64,000 nucleotides of DNA from Halicephalobus mephisto (Eukaryota > Nematoda > Chromadorea > Rhabditida > Panagrolaimidae), in the NCBI GenBank assembly GCA_009193035.1, contig SWDT01000041.1, positions 496,001 to 560,000 on the forward strand. The letters are read 5' to 3'. A program made the translations under genes and the position numbers. The notes under the pieces were generated by a model. It did no database searches and was not told the DNA's origin. It worked only from the letters and a program-made list of their open reading frames with translations. The first letter of the stretch is position 1; each line of letters starts with the position of its first letter. Below are positions 49,201 through 60,499 of the stretch, one piece after another.

Positions 49201-52200
49201 TTTTGAAAATTGGATTTGTAAATTCCCTAAAATGCTCATTTTTGACAATTTTGTGTCAAATTTTTGATGTTTTTTAATCTATAAATTTTCGAAGAAGATT
49301 TAAAACCTAATTTATTTCCTGGTTTACGTGAAAATTGACTCTGTCAAAATTGAGTATTTGACAAGACTCACTTGATTGAGCTGTCCAAATTTAGTTTGTC
49401 GTTCATACCTGACTATAGGGGGTTCTGAAATCCCCTTTTGCTAAAATTTCATCGATCAATCGCCGCAGCTGTGTCCGCAATATGAATCTACTGAGTGCGT
49501 GAAAAAATGAAAGCAAACAGGTCCTATTTTGTGTTTCTTCCTCCGGTTCTTTTGTAGGATTTTTAAATTTAGATTTAAATTTTGTAAATTTTTTGACTAA
49601 GAAAAGGTAAAAGATAATGTTTTTTTTAGTTTTCCGGAAATGATTCAGCGATTTTAGTTTGAAAAAAAAAATAGTTTTTTGACTCCGAAAAGGAGAGTCT
49701 CGATTTTTCCGAACATGAATCAATGTAAAGTGTCAAGTAGCAGGAAACAGGATATTTTAGAATGAGTAAAAAAATTTTTTTTCAAAAAACCTTAAAAATG
49801 TTTTTAAATTTTTAAATCTTAAGTTTGGAAAGTAGACAAAGTACTGTAGTTTTAGTTAATTTATATATTTTTAAATATTTTAAATAATTTTTTTTATAAA
49901 ATTTCGAAAATTTTAAAAATTTTTAATTTTTTAAAATTTTTTTATTTTTTTTAAATTTTTTTAACTTTTTTAAAATTTTTTTAGTTTTTATGAGAAAATC
50001 CATGTTTTGATTGAGCTAAATTGATAAGAAAACCTTTGACATTTTGAATGTGTCAATTTTATTGTTTTTTTACGGATGGAAATTTTTGGGCTTGTGCAAA
50101 TAATTTTTGAGTATTTGTCTTTTTTGAATAATTTTTTTTGACTATTTTGGTTTAGCTAATTTCTTTTCAAGGTTTTTGAAAATAGTAGTTAATTTTTTTT
50201 GTAGAAAATTGATTTTTTTAAAGAAATTTTTAGTGAAAATGAATTTTTTAGAATTGTTTTTTGTGGAAAATAAATTTAAAAAATTATTTTTATAAAAAGT
50301 GAATTTTTTAAAGTTGATTTTTATTAAAAATTTTAAATAACGAATAATGTTCTAATTTGAATAAGACAAAATTTGGGAAAATAGATTTTTAAAAAAGTTG
50401 ATTTTTATTAAAAAGTTTAAATAATGAAAAATATTTGAATAAGACAAAATTTGGGGAAATAGATTTTTAAAAAAGTTGATTTTTATTAAAAATTTTAAAT
50501 AACGAATAATGTTCTAATTTGAATAAGACAAAATTTGGGAAAATAGACCTTATTTGAAAAAGTTAATTTTTATTAAAAATCATAAAATAACGAATAATGT
50601 TTGATTTTCGGAAAATAGACCTTATTTGAAAAAGTTAATTTTGCTAGGAATTTTTAAATAACGAATATAATGCTCAAATTTGGAATATGGACTAGAAAGC
50701 TTCATGTTCATCCGTGTGACACATTGCTTGCCATTTTCGTTGTTGGCAACCATTCAGGTGAGAATGAGGCTAGACATGATTTATAGTGGTTGAGCTTGTT
50801 TTGGTTTTATAAATGTTACTGCGAAGTGTATCGTCAAAATTCACCTAATATTGCGAAATAATATTTAAAATAATTGGAAATTCTGAAATTGATATTATTT
50901 GACAGTTGAATTTTAAATTTTTTTAAATTTAAATAAAAATTTTTTTTATTTTAAAGAATTTTAAATTTTTTTTAATTTGAAGAATTTTATTTTTTTAAAT
51001 TTAAATGTTTTTATTTTTCTAATTTTATGAAATGTTGACCTTCCTGAAAATTCGGAATTTTTATTGTTTCTCTGAAAACAATGTCAATTGACATTTATCC
51101 TTTTTCTGAACATCCTCAAATTCAAACTGTTGTCTCTGCGGAATAGAGACAATAAAATTATTGTAAACATTTGTCGGATTGTGTTCTATTTTATTTTCAA
51201 GACGTGGATATTCGATATTTTCAAAAAACTTTTAAAATTAAAGAATTTTTAAAAATATTAATTTTTAAAATTTTAAATAGGTTTATGTGTCTTGATCTGG
51301 AAAGTTCTGATTTTTTCAAATGGAATATAGTCGTAAAATATTGATTGAAAACATTTTATATAAAATTGGAAATTTTAGACTATTTTAGTTTTTTTTAAAT
51401 TTCGTGTCAGGACCATTTCGTAGAAGAAAGTTGATATATGAATTTTTAAGTATGATCAATTACGAAATAATCATTACCTTAAATCAAAATTTTTAAATAG
51501 GTTACTGTAGATGCTAAGAAGTTCCAGAAATTCTTGTCAGGACCATTTTGTGGAAAAGTTGATATATAAATTTTTAAATATGATCGATTACGAAATAATT
51601 ATTGCCTAAAATGAAAATTTTTAAATAGGTTACTGTAGTTCTTGAGACTTTGCAAAAACTTCGCGTTGGGACCGTTTCGTGAAAATATTCGTTTTCGGTT
51701 TTTTGTAAAAATTAAATTTTTATAAAATTGCAAATGTAGATAATGGCAGAGCTTGAAACGGATATTGGATTGGATATTGATGACGGTTTTTATTCAACAA
51801 CGAGTTCTGGAGTTGTTCAAACTCCACAAAAACAGGATTTTTATCAATTAACATTTCCTGTTGAAGATGAAGATGAAATTTATTTGGATGACGGTATTCA
51901 AGATGTATTAAATTATAATTTTAGAAATAATTAAATAAATTTTTTTTAGATAAATAATGACGACAATGGTGCTTCTGGAATCCAAGCCAATAATGGTAGA
52001 GATTTGTGTTCCTTTTAATTTTCCTACTGTATTCAGTAATAGATTTAATTTTTTTTTTAATTACCCTAATTTCCGGAGCATAAGCCGGGCTTATACGCAA
52101 AACGGACTTATACACGGGAAAATGGCGCGCAATTTATGGTTCCGCGCAAATGGCCAAGCCACCATGTTTCCAAGCTCTTGTCTTTCAATTTTGTTCGTCA

Positions 52201-55200
52201 GTAATTTTTTGAAATTCATTTTATTATCAAAACCAACAAAACAAATAACAATTTTAATCGTCTAGCTCGAGCTCTGAAAGGTCTTCGTATAAAGTTTCTA
52301 TGTTTTCTTCTAATGCTCTTCTGAATCCGTTCTTGATAGAATCCACGGACACGGCTTCGAAACTCTCTATAATCCACCTACAAACTTCTGAATAGGAAGC
52401 TCGCTTCATTCTTCCGCTCTTGGTGTACTTGTGATCGTCGGCATTCGACATCCAATTCTCCCAATGACTTCTCAACTGATTTTTAAACACCTTATTTACC
52501 GAAATGTCCAAAGGCTGCAACAACTTCGTCAATCCTCCAGGAATTACTGCAATTTTAGAGTGTTCTTGGATGGAGGATTTGGCTGTTACAGTCAGATGAG
52601 ATCTAGCAGAATCGAGTATCAAAAGAGACTTCTGGGGATCAGGCGATGGATTTGGTCTTTCTATCCAACATTCTTTGACCCAATACTCCATCATTGACTC
52701 GTTCATCCATCCGTTTTCATTAGCCTTGACGACGATACCGACAGGGAACTTCTCCTTGGGCACAGTTTTACGTTTAAAAATGACTAGCGTGGACACTTAT
52801 TTCCATTTGCAGTAACTGCCAAAACCACAGTGAAGTTACATTTCTCAGAACCAGTTGTCATGATGCCAATGTCTTCCTTACCTTTCTCGTCGACTGTGAA
52901 ACTCCTTGGGAGATCAAACGAAACTGGAACTTCGTCCATGTTCCCGAGGTTTGCGAGACTGATTCCTCTACTCTCAATGTATACAAATTGTCTGAATCTC
53001 GCAACTTTTTCCTTGAAATCCTCTGGAAGCTTTTGCCCAGACGTGGTTCTTCGAACAACCAAGTTCCATCTCCGCATGAAGCTGTGACACCAGTGAGCTC
53101 CTCCAGCAAAATCTTCAATCTTTAGACGTTCAGCAATCGCTTTTGCATGTAAACGAATACGTATTGTGGATACCTGGTTCTTCGCTACTCGTTCACTGAC
53201 AACCCACTCTCTTAATTCACTTTCTAGTTCTTCCATCTTGGTTTGTGCCCCCTGAAGGCTCGTCTTGACCTATTTGCTGCTTTCAAAACATCCCTATTGA
53301 CCTCCCATCTTCTAATTGAACGATCATCTACTCCAAATTCAGCAGCAGCTGCAAGAGTACCATACTCATCAGCAAAACTCACAATTTTGAGCTTATATTC
53401 TGCTGTAAAAGATCTTCTCTTCATCAGACACTTTGAACTTCTAAAAATCACATGCAAAGCACGACACCATTGATAAACATACTTACTTTGTCAAAAAAAC
53501 ACAATAAACAATAAATTGGCAATCAAAAATGATTGCTAAACCCAACATAAGATCTTTTAAGTTCATATATAAAGCCCCAAAAAATTTTCCTTTCGAGACC
53601 AGACGGGCTTATACACTGCCCGGGCTTATACTCCGGAAATTAGGGTATTTGAAATTTTTTGAAATATTCAAATTTATTTTTTTTCCTTTTTTGTTGTGTG
53701 GTTGGTCTTGCATAATTATTAAAATTCTACCGTAACCTGAATTACTGTAGAAAAATTTAATTTTTGTTACAATTTTTCATGTTTAAAAAAAGTTTATTTT
53801 TACAGAAAAATATAAAAATTATTTTTTTTTAGAAAAAATTAATTTTTTTAGAAAATTTGGAAATTTATTTTTTTTTGGAAAGTTTGGAAATTTATTTTTT
53901 TTGGAAAATTTGGAAATTTTTTATGATATAAATTATTAAATTAATTTTAATTTTTCTAGCTTCTTCAACAAAAACTAAACAGACAGTCGGATGAGTTAAG
54001 TGAACTGAGAGCTCAACTTCGTGGATATGCTGGATTGGATAATCCACCTCCAAATTCAGAAGGAAATTCGACAATTCATCTGACATCACTTCATAGAAAT
54101 CCACTCGTTCATAATGGAATGTTAAATATTTTCAATGTTCCTGAATTTACGAGAATTTTAATATATGATTTAAAACCGAGAGTCGCGAGACAGTTGACTC
54201 CGTGTTTGCCTGCTTATTTGATGCTGGCTGGATTCAGATTCTATGACAGAGAAAATGATGAAATAGCGATTACTGGATTGTTTGGATCAGCACATACGTT
54301 ATTAAAAGAAATGGCCGTGAGTTTTTATATATGAAAAAAAAATAAAAAGTGAATTTTTAGAATTCGTCAGATTCGGACATTCTTGCTCTTTGGCTAGTTA
54401 ATTCTTGGAGATTGTTGAATCTTTTAAGACAGTATAGTGGTGAAGAAACTCCTGCATGGTCGGAACAGAACACGGAAAAACAAAATTCTCAAAAAATTAC
54501 AAGTTTTAATCTCGAGCCAATCCGGCACCAACTGCAATTGAGGATCCAAGTTTTTTATGAATCGTTTATGAAGAAAACAATAGATACAGAAGTTTTATCC
54601 AAGAAAATCCTTGCTGCTGTTCTTCAACATGATTCTAGTCAATATTTAAGCAGCAATGGTGTAGCTCATACCGGTTTAACAAGGCAACCATCAAAGGACA
54701 CTTCTCAGCACGCCCTGGATGATCTTCTTTCATTTGTAAGTTTTCATTTATGAACTTTAATTATTTCAATATATAAGAATTGACTATTTAATTTTCATAT
54801 ATGAATTTTAATTATTTCCATATATAAGAATTAACTATTTAATTTTCATATATGAACTTTAATTATTTCCATATATAAGAATTGAATATTTAATTTTCAT
54901 ATATGAACTTTAATTATTTCCATATATAAGAATTAACTATTTAATTTTCATATATGAATTTTAACTACTTACTTGCTTTCATATATTAATTTTAACTATT
55001 TTCAGTTGAGTATGATTTATGACAAATTAAAAATGTACGGAGCTGATCGAGTACTGCTTGGACAAACATTTTGGCAGATTACCTATTGGATTTGCTCGAG
55101 AGCCATGAATAATCTTGTTTACAGGAAGGATTTGTGTAGGTTCGAAAAAGCCATTCAAATCAAGTAAGTTTTTGAACAATTTTCATATATGAAGTTTGGT

Positions 55201-55646
55201 TTTTTAGACATAATGTCTCAGAAGTTCAAAATTGGCTTTTCAAACATGGTTTTGGCGAACTTAGGCCAGTTTTGGAACCTCTCGTTCAAGCTTGTCATTT
55301 ACTTCAGTCGAGGAAAGATGAGGCTAATATTGATACTCTTTGTGGAGAAATGACGTCATTATTGTTGCCAAAACAAGTAGCAAATATTCTTCTTCGATAC
55401 ACTCCAACGGAAGGGTTTGAAGAAGACGCAATAAGTAAAGAATTCATAGATAAAGTCGAAGCGAAACTTGTTCAAAGATTACTGGATGAAGGAAAAGATG
55501 TTCAAACTTTGAAGGATAGAGTGATAGTTCCTGGATCATTCTTAGAACCATTCAATGTTAATCCATTTGTGTATTCTGAATATGGATTGGAAACTTTGAC
55601 TTTACCTACATGTCTTCATTTGAGAGAAGTCTGCAGATTGGCCTGA
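43289..55646 (+). CDS. hum-2: Myosin V heavy chain (hum-2 type)
   Basis: Actin-based cargo motor. Exons: 43289-43690, 44036-44165, 44210-44246, 44798-45332, 45732-46109, 46152-48575, 51740-51904 (possible cassette), 53960-54316, 54361-54735, 55006-55163 and 55208-55646; phases all join, giving 1799 aa with or 1744 aa without the cassette. N-terminal SH3-like region with [16 protein letters not shown]-loop GESGAGKT at about 175-182; switch [10 protein letters not shown] near 231-239; switch [11 protein letters not shown] near 464-472. The converter and neck follow, with about six IQ motifs (residues about 770-905, for example [16 protein letters not shown]) that bind calmodulin. A coiled coil (about 905-1290) includes a Ser-rich break. 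The C-terminal globular tail has a DIL domain ([16 protein letters not shown] region). The 3.2-kb and 2-kb introns hold repeats and a transposon. No inactivating change is seen. Confidence 0.95.
50290..50670. repeat. Tandem repeat in myosin V intron 6, about 80-90 bp
   Basis: Four to five diverged copies of a unit with AAAGTTGATTTTTATTAAAA, AACGAATAATGTTCTAATTT and GACAAAATTTGGGAAAATAG. Confidence 0.8.
51740..51904 (+). other. Candidate cassette exon of myosin V
   Basis: 165 bp (55 codons), phase 0 at both ends, so it can be included or skipped without changing frame between the exons ending at 48575 and starting at 53960. It encodes an acidic segment beginning [20 protein letters not shown] and ending [13 protein letters not shown], unlike the Lys/Glu coiled coil around it. 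Acceptor is AAATGTAG, donor GAT|GTATTA, both weak. Myosin V tails in other animals carry alternatively spliced exons here, which supports but does not prove the call. Confidence 0.55.
52062..53647 (-). mobile_element. pogo/Tigger-type DNA transposon with intact ends
   Basis: 1.58-kb element in a myosin V intron, flanked by TA on both sides (52062-52063 and 53646-53647). Terminal inverted repeats start CCCTAATTTCCGGAG and continue with ATAAGCC; the two ends agree over about the first 24 bases with one change. Subterminal copies of GGCTTATAC occur several times near each end. TA target sites, end type and a D-D-D transposase of the CENP-B/pogo kind agree with each other. Confidence 0.93.
52254..53457 (-). 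pseudogene. pogo-type DDE transposase, two frameshifts
   Basis: One transposase spread over three frames. The first part (from ATG at 53424) has a helix-turn-helix ([17 protein letters not shown] ... [10 protein letters not shown]). It breaks at a G-run at about 53250, where one missing G throws the frame out. The second part has the CENP-B-type second DNA-binding domain and the first catalytic Asp in [12 protein letters not shown]. It breaks near 52787, where one missing base creates a stop. The third part has the second Asp in ILDSARSHL and the third in [13 protein letters not shown]. So the catalytic triad survives but the reading frame does not. Antisense to the host gene. Two single-base losses suggest a relatively young but dead copy; sequencing error in the G-run is possible. 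Confidence 0.9.
54745..54998. repeat. Tandem repeat in myosin V intron 10, about 51 bp
   Basis: Four to five copies of a unit with ATTTAATTTTCATATATGAA and TTAATTATTTCCATATATAA, between the exons ending 54735 and starting 55006. Confidence 0.9.
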
Positions 55647-56324
55647 GGTGCTTTATGGAGTTTTGGTTTTGCTTCAGTTTTAATTTTTCACCGGTCCGTG
55701 TTATCCTGATGAGAATCTGGTCGTTCGGCATTGCTGCAAAGAATTTGACGAGGTTTATGTATATGGAATATTTATTGTTTTATTACATTTAAAATGTAAA
55801 TAAATTATAAGTTTTAAAATTCGCTTTAGACAGTTTTTTGAATAGAATTAGTCTATTTAGTATTGTTTTTGTTTTGGAAGGATCACAGTGGAAGTAGACG
55901 TGACTGATGATCACGAGAGATGAGTTTGGAAAGTTGTAGAATTTGATCAGATGGTAATTTTATATCAGAATAGTTGAAACGTAAATTTTAAGGATATATT
56001 TACTGAAAGGAAAATTCCAGACGAGTAATGTCATCGATATATATGTAGTAATAGTGATTAATGTTTGGTAATTTTTGCTTTGATATATAAATGGAATAAA
56101 GAGAAAAAATATCATCGATTGGATGATGTTCAGAGAAACGGCAGAGGATTAAATATAGGTTGATCATTAAGTTATTTGCATATTGTTTTAAATCAAAAAA
56201 TTTCTAAATATCATAATTGTTGAAATTTTTTATTTTATTGGATTATTTCTCAAAGTATAAGTTAATCTGAATTTTATAGTTACATAATGTCAACATGAAT
56301 AATCTTGTGTTGAAAACCTCCAAT
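55647..56324. other. Intergenic; no gene seen
   Basis: 3' flank of myosin V (AATAAA-like signals near 55799) with no supported gene before the spliced-leader RNA gene. Confidence 0.55.
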
Positions 56325-56432
56325 ATAATCACCAAGGGAAAACCCCCTTAGTATCAGCCAAAAATTGCAATCCAACACGGAGTTCCCTCCGATCAGAACA
56401 TTCCTAGTACCTTGAGATACTGGGTGTAAACC
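56325..56432 (-). ncRNA. SL2-type spliced leader RNA
   Basis: Donates the 22-nt leader in trans-splicing of downstream operon genes. On the minus strand the leader is 56432-56411: it starts GGTTT, contains ACCCAGT and ends CTCAAG, directly followed by a GT donor at 56410-56409. This matches SL2-family leaders (GGTTTTAACCCAGTTACTCAAG-like), not SL1. Downstream is a perfect 5-bp hairpin CGGAG-GGAA-CTCCG (about 56395-56382). Next comes an Sm-binding site AATTTTTGG at 56366-56358, then a closing hairpin CTAAGGG/CCCTTGG (about 56351-56332). The leader end can pair with the sequence after the donor (CCAGTA with TACT-GG), as in other SL RNAs. Length of about 108 nt is normal. The exact 3' end is approximate. 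Confidence 0.9.
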
Positions 56433-56944
56433 AAGGATAACATTTATCCCTTGCGTAATGAAGAAAAAAATTGTTTTTTCTCATATGAGTTTGATCCTTA
56501 TCGTAGAAATTCTTTCTTCGTTTCTTTGGCGCTGGTGTTCTCTCGTTCGGAGTGAAAAATGAACAATCAAACCATTTGGCAAAATTTCTCTGACACTTTG
56601 TTCAGATAATTTTTGACTTATTCGTAGCAGTTAAGATAGAAAAAAAAGAATATTAATAATCTTTGTTCATCAATAATACAGAAAATAAAATTATTATATA
56701 ACTCCCAACAAGACATTGAGGTTATTACTCATGCCCTACAGTATTCCATGGTTCCTGATATTCTGGTCATCTTTTTACAAATGATTAAAATTAGTAATGG
56801 AGATGAAACAAATGGATTACAATTAATGAAAGAACCAGAGTAAAACAGATGCGAGTAGATTAACACATTGACGACCGAGTGTCTTTGGCTGGCAGTCGAT
56901 TGGGACCAGCCGTTTTTTGGTGTTTGTTTCTTACGACTAATTTC

Positions 56945-57040
56945 TGGATCGTATTATCCCAACGCACCACCAACTTACGACCCAGAAATGACTCGTATTA
57001 TCCCAACGCACCACCAACTTACAACCCAGAAATGACTCGT
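56945..57040. repeat. 45-bp tandem duplication
   Basis: The unit with TCGTATTATCCCAACGCACC and ACAACCCAGAAATGACTCG is present twice with a single difference (ACGACCC versus ACAACCC). Confidence 0.92.
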
Positions 57041-57187
57041 ATTGTCGTCAACGTGTTAATCAGCTTCATTCCAACTGTGAAATGTGAAATCGATATGTCG
57101 TAATGAAATAGTTAATTCATAAAATATAATAATTACATGGTGTTACTTTAATGAACTTGACTACACAATATTATCTATCTAGTATTA

Positions 57188-57364
57188 TACAGTAAAACTT
57201 GGATATAAGATATCTCTATTATAACATATCTCACGTTATAGCATACAGTCTGAGTGAGTTTGGTTAGTCTGCTTTCAAATCGACCTTTTCTATAATATAT
57301 CCTTTCTTATAACATACGCTTTATCCGATCCCAAGGAGATATCTCATATCCTAGTTCGACTGTA
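57188..57364. mobile_element. 177-bp MITE, TA-flanked
   Basis: Ends are inverted copies: CAGTAAAACTTGGATATAAG at 57190 and, from the other end, CAGTCGAACTAGGATATGAG, each then GATATCTC. TA lies on both sides. CAGT(C/A)(G/A)AAC ends are typical of non-autonomous pogo/Tigger-like elements. No coding capacity. Confidence 0.85.
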
Positions 57365-57621
57365 TTTACATTCTCCATATATATACATAACAATGTAAAT
57401 TTAATAAAATTATCAGTAATTTCTTTATTTCGCAACTTCTTAGGTTTGAAAAAATTCTATTTGGATTTCATCTTATGAAATAACGAACAAATAAGAATAT
57501 AGTGTTATATGGTGCCTCAGTCTGTTTCGTAACCTCAGCAATCCTCAGATGTAATTATGCTCCCTTCACAGTAAGTCTCAAGCAAGAAGAAAAAACAGCA
57601 GGCCCCCAGGTAGAGATTGTG

Positions 57622-57629
57622 TATAAAAG
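57622..57629 (+). promoter_or_regulatory. TATA box
   Basis: TATAAAAG lies 70 bp upstream of the start codon at 57699, a normal distance for a transcription start near 57655 and a short leader. Confidence 0.6.
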
Positions 57630-57698
57630 TGCCACAGGCAACCTACCTAAAGCGCCAGTCACAAGTTTGCCATTCACCAAGTTAGTAAGGCTTCAAAA

Positions 57699-59250
57699 AT
57701 GTCGGTCGTTGAATTTGTTCTCATTTCGGTTTTTTTCTGTTTCGCTACCGTTGTCCAAGTACAAGGATGCACCGAGGAACAACAACGGGTAAGTATATAC
57801 TGTAACATTATTAAATAAACTGTTGTGATTATTGTAGAAATAACGTTATAAAATTGTTAATTTTATTACAAATTATAAAAAATTATTTAAACTTAATTTT
57901 AATGCAAAAAATAATTTTATTTAAAAATGGTAATTTAGGTTACATTTTTTTGGTAAAATTTTCAATGTAGAAATTGTAATTATTTGTTAGATATAAAATT
58001 TTAAAAAAGGATTTAGAAATTATTGAAAATGTATCAGAAACAATGATGTCAGCATTTGTACCGAAACCAAAGTGGAACAATTATGTATTTTTTAAATTTC
58101 GTTGTCATAGTAAAGAGTCATTTATACAGTAGTTTTCAGATTTACTTCCTTTAAAACTGAATTAAAATCTCCTAATTTAAAAAATAATCAATTTTCGATT
58201 AGAAATGAAATAAAATTTTTATTTAATTTCAATGATTTTTTGAAAAAGCAAACGTCACATTATTTTTGATTTTTCATAACTGAAAGCAGCTGAATTACGA
58301 AATACAGATTTTGGGGAAGAATACGAAAGTAAATATCACTAGTAATGAGTAAAAAAGGTAAAAAATTAGTTGTTCCAAAAAAGCATTTGAAGCAGAAATT
58401 TTCGAAACTATATACTAAAAAGTAAAATTACAAGTTACTTACAAATTATAAAGTTCTTAGAAACTCTACTAATTATTACATACAGCGAACTAAAATTAAT
58501 CTAAAAAATAAATCAGATCTTGTCGATTTGACTCGAGTTTTCAGATGACCAGAACCTGTTTCGGACCTCATTTCATGTACAACCGTTCTTCCGAAGATCT
58601 CGGTTTTGAACAACGTATTTCCCTTGTTGGAGAAGCAGGACTCTCTGATCCTGAGTACATCAACAGATGTAGAGTCATGAATGACCTGGCCAATTGTCTC
58701 AAGATGAGCAACCTCACCGGCTGTGTGACCGGACCTATGTTCTCCACCATCTTGGCAGCTAACTACAGTTCTGCTCTTTCCAACGTTACTGTTGCGAAAA
58801 CCTTGAACTGTGTCAACGACAGTATATGTAAGAGTTGTTATGTGAAATGTTCGGGATTATTCAATTTTAGCAATCTGGGATGCGGTCAAGTGCTCCGCTG
58901 CAGGAGAAGGGGACGATGCTTGTGTCTTCAACTCCACAAACACCGAATGCAGGTGGAGTTGTTAATTAAGATATTCCAAAAATAAGTTTTTTAAACTTTT
59001 TAGTGCTATTCAAAATGTAACACGCTGCCAATTGCCAAAGGCAAAGAAAACTTGTGGGTTACTCGCAGCAGAATACATTTGCACGAGCATCTACAACACG
59101 TACCGCCAATGTGGACCTCAGATCTGCTACAACGTTGATTTATCCAATGTTAGTATGGACAAACAAATGCTATATGCCGCAGGGGACAGAAGCACTGTCT
59201 CTTTAGTGTTATCTTTGGGGATTACTGTAGTTGCGTTACTTTTTTGGTAA
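57699..59250 (+). CDS. Cysteine-rich secreted protein, probable GPI anchor
   Basis: Exons are 57699-57788, 58545-58827, 58871-58952 and 59004-59250; phases join, giving 233 aa. Residues 1-23 (MSVVEFVLISVFFCFATVVQ) form a signal peptide cut before GCTEEQQR. The mature chain has about 16 cysteines in a regular spacing and seven or more N-glycosylation sequons (for example NLT, NYS, NVT, NST). The chain ends in a hydrophobic stretch (STVSLVLSLGITVVALLFW) right to the stop with no basic tail, the pattern of a GPI-attachment signal. The intron before 58871 is needed: read through, exon 2 shifts into a basic low-quality frame. I know no named family; it resembles other nematode secreted Cys-rich domains. 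A TATA box lies upstream. Confidence 0.84.
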
Positions 59251-60499
59251 ATTTTACCGAAAAATATTTCATCCGTTCTCTCATAATCTATTTTTAAAAA
59301 ACGAAATTATTGATTATGTGACAGTTATGTCCCGGACACTTGTATTGTAATTTTAAGTACTTTAAATCAAAAATTACAAAAAAAACTGTTTAAGGATCAT
59401 TTTATGTAACTTTTAAAGTTTTTATATGGAAGTTTGACATAGATGTCTCTAGAGAAGTCTAAACTTTAGAATCCAGGATTCTGAAGACCAACTCTCAGTT
59501 TTGACATCAGATTCAGAATCTACGGACCTGATTACCTCATTCTACATAATTTTTGTAGAATTCTAAAAACGTTTATATTAGAGTTCCATACACAAAAAGA
59601 AGCGTAACTTTTAATACAGTAACAAATGCAAATCATCACTATTTCGTTTTTATCTTCATCACAAATATTAAATATTCATGAAGAATGTGACGATAGTGTC
59701 GTATTTTTTGTTACATTTTGCAATTGTTAAGAGGTCGAAAGTTACGCTTCTTTTTGTGTGTGGAACTCTGACATAAACGTTCTTAGAATTCTACAAAAAT
59801 CATGTACAATAAGGTAATCAGGTCCGTAGATTCTGAATCTGATGTCAAAACTGAAAGTTAGTCTTCAGAATATTGGATTCTAAAGTTTAAGCTTCTCTAG
59901 GGACGTCTATGTCAAACTTCCATATAAAAACTTTAAAAGTTACATAAAATGATCCTTAAACATTAGTTTCTTTGTAATTTTTGATTTAAAGTAGTTAAAA
60001 TTACAATGTAAATATCTGGAATATAACCGTCATATTACAAAATCATTATTTAACTAAAAATTATTTTTCCACACATAGTTGAAGTAGAAATTTTTGTTTT
60101 AAAATTGTTAAATTTCAAAGTTTTGAATTTTTCGACATTAATCAAAATGTTTTTTAATTTTAAAAATATTTTTATAAATTTTACCACTTGATTTCCTGAT
60201 CTTCGTTTGATCAAAATTCACTCTAATCAAACGTACTGTGATTTTATTTTTGATTTTTTCTATTTTTTCGATTTTTTTCGATTTTTTTAATTTTTTCTAT
60301 TTTTTTATTATTTTGATTTTTCTATTTTTTCGATTTTTTTTGATTTATTCTAGTACTTTTAGCAGTAATTGTATTTACATGGAAATTGAATTTTTAATAA
60401 AGTTTAATTTGACACTGTAGACCGGTAGAGAAAAAATTGTAAAAATTAAATTCAAAAATTTTAGGAAGAACCAAAGTTTTTAGAAAATCGATACAGTAA
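59251..60499. other. Intergenic with foldback element; no gene seen
   Basis: Between the convergent secreted-protein and unc-23 genes. Most of it is the foldback element. 60240-60345 is T-rich low-complexity sequence. Confidence 0.6.
59345..60006. mobile_element. Foldback element with arms of about 270 bp
   Basis: The left arm (about 59345-59625) and right arm (about 59730-60006) are reverse complements with few differences; for example ATCAGATTCAGAATCTACGG near 59509 is answered near 59825-59845, and ACACAAAAAGAAGCGTAACT near 59591 by its complement near 59740-59760. The loop is about 110 bp. No coding capacity. Probably a non-autonomous foldback or long-TIR MITE; no clear target duplication was identified. 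Confidence 0.85.

Larger units (their letters stand above)
56433..57698. other. Intergenic between SL RNA and secreted-protein gene
   Basis: Contains the SL RNA upstream region, a 45-bp tandem duplication (56945-57040), a MITE (57188-57364) and a TATA box (57622). A short + frame at 56879-57103 is created by the duplication and is not taken as a gene. Confidence 0.6.

Noticed and set aside
51954..52001. Possible extra myosin V exon starting ATAAATAATGACG
   Set aside because: Its donor leaves phase 1 while the next exon needs phase 0, giving an early stop; not compatible.
52254..53457. Three separate transposase genes or a programmed frameshift
   Set aside because: The parts follow each other in the order of one pogo transposase and each break is explained by one missing base; no slippery heptamer plus structure was seen.
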